64,000 bases of DNA from Manduca sexta (Eukaryota; Arthropoda; Insecta; Lepidoptera; Sphingidae), in the NCBI RefSeq assembly GCF_014839805.1, contig NC_051120.1:12028001-12092000 (forward strand), in the 5' to 3' direction. Below are positions 57,735 through 64,000 of the stretch, piece by piece. A program made the position numbers and the translations under genes. Position 1 is the first letter of the stretch; each line of letters opens with the position of its first letter. The notes under the pieces were generated by a model. The model saw nothing but the letters and a program-made list of their open reading frames with translations. It was not told the origin of the DNA and searched no databases.

Positions 57735-60700
57735 AGGGGAAAAAATGGCGACTGTATTGGTTACTTTTTGTCTGGTTTAATTTGACAGTGGACCTCGGTC
57801 GACCTCTGACTACAAATGTGAAAGCCTTTAGTTAACGTATTTCCGGTTCCGAACAAAGATTTAAAAGCGTAACGGTATTAGCAAAATTGTAGGAACATTG
57901 GATGATTTGCAATTCTTAAATACAACTATAATATTTGAAACGCTCTTAAATACAACTGTAAAATTTACGTAATAGGATCAGGTGAGAGTCTGAGAGCAAT
58001 TTTGACTATAAATATACAGACTTGACTAAAGGAAAACTGTATTACAGAGAGCCAAAAGGTATATTGGGAAGAATAAACCACTTTATCTCTTCCACCAAGC
58101 AATATCAAGCGCTGTACTGTTCAATAACATTAACCTAAACAAGGAACTTGATCTTGACGTGGAATTTTAATATAATACTGCCCTGCCACAGCCGAAAACA
58201 TGAAAGAACAACGCAATACATAAGTCATTAATATATAATTCAGTGGAACAACAGTCACAAATCAAGCTCCGACGAGTCCCGAACCAGTTTTCGTCGACCA
58301 ACATTCATCATTTATTTTATTTTCCTCTTGGGAAACTTTACCGTATCTCCAAGACGAGCGGAAAAGTTATCCACAAACACCAACTTTATTTCGAGTGGTT
58401 AAGGTGCTTTTTCGACCGGACAAAGTTTAAGGAAGGTCCTAAATATTAATATATGTATACTAATAAGGGTTGGTCAGGCTTAATTGAAACTGTCTTTCTC
58501 GGACAGAAATGCTCGGTGACTGATAACTGGAGCTTTGTAACACGTTTATTACTTTACTGAAAGCCACATAACTTATTAACTTTGCAGATATATCGGAGAT
58601 GAAATTCCTGCTACTATAGATACTATATTAGATATAGTTATACATATAGCTTTATGTATTACGTTTGCTTCGTTTGCGCATGGTTAAAAATTTGATTGAA
58701 ATGATAGCGTGTAATATCGACGAAGAAAGTAATAGTTTGATTATAATTTAACTCAAACATTTCTTATTTAGACATTTCCTGAGATGATAGGATTTGTAGC
58801 AAAAATACACAAGGTTAGTGTGGGTGGCAGACGGTATTGAACTATCGAAACTATGCTAGCCAAATCAGTAACATTTTGGAAAAGCAAAGTCATCGGAACA
58901 GAGTGCTTATAAGTAAAATGAACTGAAATTGAAGTAATTAAACTGATTAAAGTGAAAATGTATACACCTCAACTGTTTTGCCAGATGAAACAATGATAAT
59001 ATTTAAACAATATTTAAAACAAAACGCTACTGTAAACATTGAAATTATAACTTAAATGATTAATTCTACACTTAGCCACATATTCAAGCATTCAAAGAAT
59101 AGTCAGTTGTGCAATAATTGTTCTCTTATTTGAACATTATTTTCGCGTCAAGTAACATAAAGTACGCCTATCGCGATGTCCAGCAAAAATTCATTCCCAG
59201 CCAAATTACGTGCGTTTTCCGAACCGTAAATAGAACCAATTTGCTATTTGTATGTATTCCGTACTTGGCTGGTTAACTGTTGTAGATAAGCTGGTCATCT
59301 TAACGTTTTAGTATATAAGACATACCTTTTTCGAAAATTGAAATTAGCATTAGGTTAATATCTTGGAGAGACTTGGTATTAGAACAGTCGGAACTAATAA
59401 AGAAGAAAATTAAGAAAATTTTGACAGTTACTGACAACTCACACAAAATTAACGAAGTAAAGATATGAATAATATGCTTAGTACTGTCCGTAACGTTTAA
59501 TGAAATTTCGAGGAGTCTTAAATTCCAAAAACGTTTTATAATATTGAGGATGAGAACTAATTTCCAAAATGAATACTTTTTCAAATTAAGATCGCAACTA
59601 TCCGCGAATGAAAAGTAATTTCCAAATACAGTAAGACAGAGATATGACAGCTAATAAAAACTAAACGACTCTCAAAATGATGTCGTAGCAATTATGTTGT
59701 AGGTGTGTGAGAGAGATAGCGAGATATTAGTATTATGCGTCTCCAAAAGCAAAATATACCGTTTTAATTAAAATTGATTATTAAAACATTGTAAACTCCA
59801 TTATAAATTTAAACAGAATCCTTAATCCCGCTCACTAAACACTTCATAATCCACTTCAACCCGGACTAATTTTAACAAGATTTCATTGAAGTCCCGGGAA
59901 AAAATTCTATCAACCACGTTTCCCGATCAAATCCCCAGCTCATATTGCTCATCCCGGGCAAACAAGCACTCCCGGTCCCGCGTTAATTCAATCCCGGCGG
60001 GGTCCCGGAGTTACTGCCATTTTAAATAATTTTGCATTTGCAACAATTCCTTCAGTAAACTTCATTGTCTTGAGGGAAAACTGTTTTCTTTCATTTTAGA
60101 TTTTAAAGCATTTTTATATTTTGTTGAATGGTGTCTGGGTTATTTATATTCCTTATATTTTTTTTCTTTTAATGCTTAGAGACAAGTTTTTGTTTCGTTA
60201 TGAATTAGTATGTTATGTAAAGCCACACTGTAGCTAGTTTTGTTTTTTCTATTGTGGAATAAGACCAGCTTAATCAGGATAATGCATTGATTCGCATACG
60301 TTGACTTTTATACATTTAAAGTTATCCTAAATCTTGACTACAAAAACCGAAAAACATGAACCGTGACAAAAAATATTTGATACGCAGATTATTAATTTTA
60401 AATCTTTTATTTTTCAAATAAACTATTACGAGTTACATCACAGAATCTTTTGTAAAATTTGAAATGGCTTTTAAACTAGTACGTGGGTCAATGTTTACGC
60501 TAGAAACGGAAAATTGAAACCGGGGCAAGTGCATCTCAACTTACCGACGTCTTGGGCGGTTACTGGATCAATTGGAACGGGGGTCGCTAACCCGTCTCCC
60601 CAAACCCACCCCACAATCCTCGGAAAACGCACAACCAAGAAAATAGATCTATTTGCGACTGTTTCTTTGAGATATCATTTATGTTTTATGCTGTTTCAAA

Positions 60701-61409
60701 GTAGGTTTGTAAAACCGGAGAATCATAGCCTTTGTATTGTATGTTCTGTATTTTGAAGTAGTAGAATTCTTGTAAAACTAATTATTCTCTAGTTCTATTT
60801 CAAGAGCGCATAAAATTGTATATCAGTCGGTATTATATACCTCAAATTATCTTTGTGATTGAAATTTTTGTCGTAACATAAACCTTGCCACCGACATTGT
60901 CCTCTTTAATAAACGTTGTTGAGATATTATGCTGTAGTTACACAATATTTTCTTCTTTACGTTTATGACTCAACCCTTACAGCTTTGATATTACGATTTC
61001 AATTTTACTAATCAAAACATGTAGATATTAATGTTACTCCAAAAGCATATCTTCACTGGTCAATGTTTGTCTTGCTTCCTCTTACGTTATATGTCCAATA
61101 TGTAAGAAAAACAGTAAATATCTTTAAATTTATTCCGAGAAAAAAAGGTATTTTGTGATGGCTCTTCCACGTGACCAGTATTCAAAATAGTGGTTTCATA
61201 AACAACAATAGATAGCAATCAATAACCGTTGTAGGTTGTGTCAACAGGAGGAGCTGCGGCGAGGTCGGACCGCTACTCCGAAAATAAACACCGTTCAATA
61301 ATAATGCTATTATTTTGCTAATACGATGAATATTATCATTTGAATTTTTGGTATAGTTCTTAATAAGTGTTTACGTTATATTGACAAAATATCTTCATAT
61401 AAATAACTG

Positions 61410-61692
61410 GTGGTAGTCTAGGTAGGTACCATCGCAATGTATTTTTCAGCCACCAAGCAGCAGTGTGTAGTTACTGTTGTGTTCCAGTTTAAAAGACCAT
61501 TGTAGCCAGTGTAACTACTGGACATAATGAGACTTAACATTTCATGTCTCAGGATGGCGAGCGCAATGGATATCAAACAATACTTTGTAATTCAAGGTGC
61601 TGGATGGTGTTTCTACTGTTTATGGGCGGTTGTACGGCTTACCATCAGACAAACGGCAAGCTCGTCTCGTCATTTAAAGCAATAAAAATAAT
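61410..61692 (+). repeat. Dispersed repeat family B, longest copy
   Basis: From GGTGGTAGTCTAGGTAGGTACC it passes through CCACCAAGCAGCAGTGTGTAG, TTGTAGCCAGTGTAACTACTGG and CATGTCTCAGGATGGCGAGCG. It then has GGGCGGTTGTACGGCTTACC and ends in CAAAGCAATAAAAATAATA. No coding potential; the A-rich 3' end suggests retroposition. A short match to its CAGCAGTGTG block also occurs near 48005. Confidence 0.75.
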
Positions 61693-61743
61693 ATATATAT
61701 TTGTCAGTTGCAAAAGAATCATAGGACGAATCGACGAGAGAAG

Positions 61744-61780
61744 TTTTATTTTTATTTATTTATTTATATATATAGTATAA
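61744..61780 (+). repeat. (TTTA)n / (TA)n simple repeat
   Basis: TTTTATTTTTATTTATTTATTTATATATATA is low-complexity DNA. Confidence 0.85.
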
Positions 61781-62254
61781 CACCATAACAGTTAATACAA
61801 ATGCGATGTTATACAAATTTAATCTTAACAATTGATTTCAATACATCTATCTATCTTAGTTCACAGGTTGAAGCCAAAGCCCCGCATTTTTGACTTTTCA
61901 AAAAACGTGTTAATTAATTGTACACTATACACGCTGCTACAAAAGTTTCGTTGCGATGCCCGCCTTAAAAACCTTTCTAACTTTCAACATCTAGGAATCG
62001 TTATGACCTCTCAATATATATCAGAAACTCGAAAACTTCAAAAGATACCACTTTCCTATCACGTAATCCAATTTTCCTACCATGGGATAATCGTAATATG
62101 AAATGATGAAAGTTAAAATACACCAATGCATACGTAACACACGCCCCACCGCGGCTGAGAGCAAAGTTTCCTCACGAGTTCATAAAATAACCTCTTTAGA
62201 CTTTACAAGAATAAAATGATGGCATTCTAAACAAACAATTGGGTTACCATGCTT

Positions 62255-62477
62255 TAGTCTCACTCGCTTCTTAGAATATATGTGACATGTAAAATTATAA
62301 TACCTATACATATATAATAGAAAGATTTACTGTAAATATTGTAGCGCTAACGTGTACTTTGAGTGTATTCCGTGGTCTTACTTGCTTGTCAGAATATGTA
62401 GTGATATGTAAAATTACAATATATTATAGAATGATTTATAGTCAACATTATACGTAAATGTGTAACTTGAGTGTTTA
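62255..62477 (+). repeat. Diverged tandem duplication of about 110 bp
   Basis: Unit 1 (62255-62368) and unit 2 (62373-62477) share GTCT-AC-TCGCTTCTTAGAATAT / CTTGTCAGAATAT. They also share GACATGTAAAATTA / GATATGTAAAATTA and end CTTTGAGTGT / CTTGAGTGT. The units have accumulated many changes. Confidence 0.75.
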
Positions 62478-63126
62478 GAAATATACTTTATTTCTTACTT
62501 AAAGCTTTAACCGGTGAATGCCTTTTCAGAAATAATACTACCATTGTGCACTCTTCCGAGACATTATACTTGTATAACAGTGTCAACAATACGCGATTAT
62601 AATGTACAAAAAGTCATAACTTAAAAAAAAATTCAGTAACAACGGAAACTTTTAGTAAATTGTTCAATTTCTATCGAATACGCTCTCATATTCATTAGAT
62701 CACTCTTAAAAACACAGCTCACGTGTGAAATAAAATGTGTGTTTAATTACTACTAAATAAAAATACATGTAAAAGTGTAACAAAACAAAATAAACGTTAA
62801 TAAAACAAAAACCTAGTGTTCACGCTGTTTGCACTCTGGATAGATTATTGTTTATTTTTATAGGGCAGCCACTCCGCGTGCGCGCCATAGGGCTGTTACT
62901 TTTAAAAATAACTTACCAAACCCACATTAAATAAATAACCACAACCATGGTGAATAAATCGTTGCTCTATTTTGGATTTTTGTCATAGCTCACCCGAAAA
63001 GGTATTAAAATAGAAAATGTCGGGTGACAATCTGACGCATGGCAACCCTATTACGCCCGGGCCCGGTAACACTAAATGTACAATGCTTTTCTTTCCTATA
63101 CCCATTTCCTGGGCAATAAATCTACA

Positions 63127-63149
63127 GGTGACGTCACGGTTACGTCACC
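63127..63149. promoter_or_regulatory. Double CRE-like palindrome
   Basis: GGTGACGTCACGGTTACGTCACC holds a perfect cAMP-response element TGACGTCA (63129-63136) and a TACGTCA half-site. The whole 23 bases is nearly palindromic. CREB/ATF binding is inferred from the motif only. Confidence 0.4.
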
Positions 63150-63450
63150 GTCCTGATATACTTCAGCTTAGGTGCGTTCACATGTCACGTGTGTAAATTA
63201 TTAACAAATTCTTAAGTTAGCGTGTTAGTGGTGTTTGAATATTGGGTTAAATTTTATCGTGTAATATTACTTTCGTGTTTGAACGTTCTTCTGACAAATT
63301 ACAGCCGGAATATTTCATCGCAAGTATCTTCTATTGTATTACGCTTTCAAAGACAATTGTAGTTCCTCGCTTGATGGTATTGATACGACTTTCCCTAAAC
63401 AGTAGTAAAATCACCCATTACTTGGAATTCCGAAGCCTTTACGGTATACA

Positions 63451-63650
63451 AGGTTTTGCTCACAACTCCGCATGCGTGATCATGCTTATCTGAGATAAAA
63501 GTTCCGCTATATTATTTATCAGAATAAAAAGTAGCCTATATCGGTCCCAGAATCTCAAACTATTCTCATACCAAATTTCATCGACTTATTGATTAAGCCG
63601 TGTACGCTTAACAGTCAGATAGATAGAGTTTCTTTCCCAATTTTAATAGA
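63451..63650 (+). repeat. Dispersed repeat family D copy
   Basis: AGGTTTTGCTCACAACTCCGCATGCGTGA, AGTTCCGCTATATTATTTATCAGAATAAAAAGTAGCC and CATACCAAATTTCATCGACTT occur in the order of the family. Confidence 0.72.
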
Positions 63651-64000
63651 AATGCTGCGTACTCGCTGGTTATTCCAAGGTACTAATAATATTAAATCTC
63701 ATTAAAATGTCCAAAGATTACTCTGAGAAATTACAGCTATGTTACGCACCGCTGACTTTCCCAATTTACAAAAACTCCAAGCAAATTCGATACAATAAAC
63801 GGGCAAAACTTATTCAAATAGAATATTTTATTGTGTCAATAATTGTTCCTAGGGCGGTCCCTTCCATTTGGTACCTCGGTACAAATCCTTTGTGATTTCT
63901 CTATCCCACTTTGTTCGCTCATAATAAATTCACAAGAGTGCTTTTCACAAACGCTACGAAAAAAGCCTAGATTGAGCAGAAATGATGTTTTAAATATTCA

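Larger units (their letters stand above)
14800..64000 (-). other. Dystrophin intron or inter-promoter interval upstream of exon a (partial, at least 49 kb)
   Basis: It ends at the acceptor of exon a and leaves the window on the right. The preceding rod exon was looked for on the minus strand and not seen. Insect dystrophin genes are known to use internal promoters for shorter isoforms inside such long intervals, but no first exon could be assigned. Besides the named repeats, the stretches 15101-15749, 16339-17665, 21573-22017, 22358-24366, 28903-29794, 31246-32337, 33663-34649, 36036-37339, 45523-46990, 48831-51310, 51476-53028, 53223-54626, 56812-61409 and 62478-63126 hold nothing I can assign with confidence. 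Confidence 0.6.

Noticed and set aside
1..64000. CRISPR arrays, operons, rRNA genes, integrated virus genes
   Set aside because: Nothing in the window supports any of these; the DNA is eukaryotic intron with transposable elements.

Overview
This is a 64 kb piece of an AT-rich insect genome, almost certainly a moth or butterfly. The evidence is the density of short interspersed repeats of lepidopteran type: tRNA-derived SINEs with intact A and B boxes, 3' ends of RTE-like LINEs, mariner-type MITEs, and several short families recurring five to thirteen times. There is no bacterial-style gene organisation. Almost all short open frames are chance openings or lie inside repeats.

The one gene I can identify is dystrophin (Dys), transcribed on the minus strand. 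Three consecutive internal exons are present: 14588-14799, 12866-13020 and 12122-12263. All have correct splice sites and compatible phases (1/0, 0/2, 2/0). Joined, they give about 169 residues that line up without a gap against the distal rod of vertebrate dystrophin, around spectrin repeats 22-23 (human numbering from memory). They are GC-rich islands in AT-rich DNA. The two introns between them are 1,567 and 602 bp. The rest of the window is intron: more than 12.1 kb on the C-terminal side and at least 49 kb on the N-terminal side. I found no further dystrophin exon in either flank.

Layout. 1-12121: downstream intron with SINEs and other repeats. 11857-13530: exons c and b with a cluster of AGATGGCGC / CTCF-like motifs around them. 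14588-14799: exon a. 14800-24366: upstream intron with repeat fragments. 24371-27345: a candidate 3 kb terminal-inverted-repeat element with TTAA on both sides. It encloses a second inverted-repeat segment and a minus-strand TATA box, 81-bp intron and start codon resembling the 5' end of a decayed transposase gene. 27390-45522: dense SINEs, MITEs and other repeats. 45523-64000: sparser intron with a few GC-rich or motif-bearing islands at about 47.0, 48.4, 49.95, 52.4, 54.2 and 63.13 kb, which are unproven candidate regulatory sites.

The genes do not form an operon. One long muscle/neural gene carries a load of transposable elements. The most useful points are the dystrophin identification, the composite transposon at 24.4-27.3 kb, the CTCF-like motif cluster at the exons, and the long exon-free upstream interval where insect dystrophins are known to carry internal promoters.
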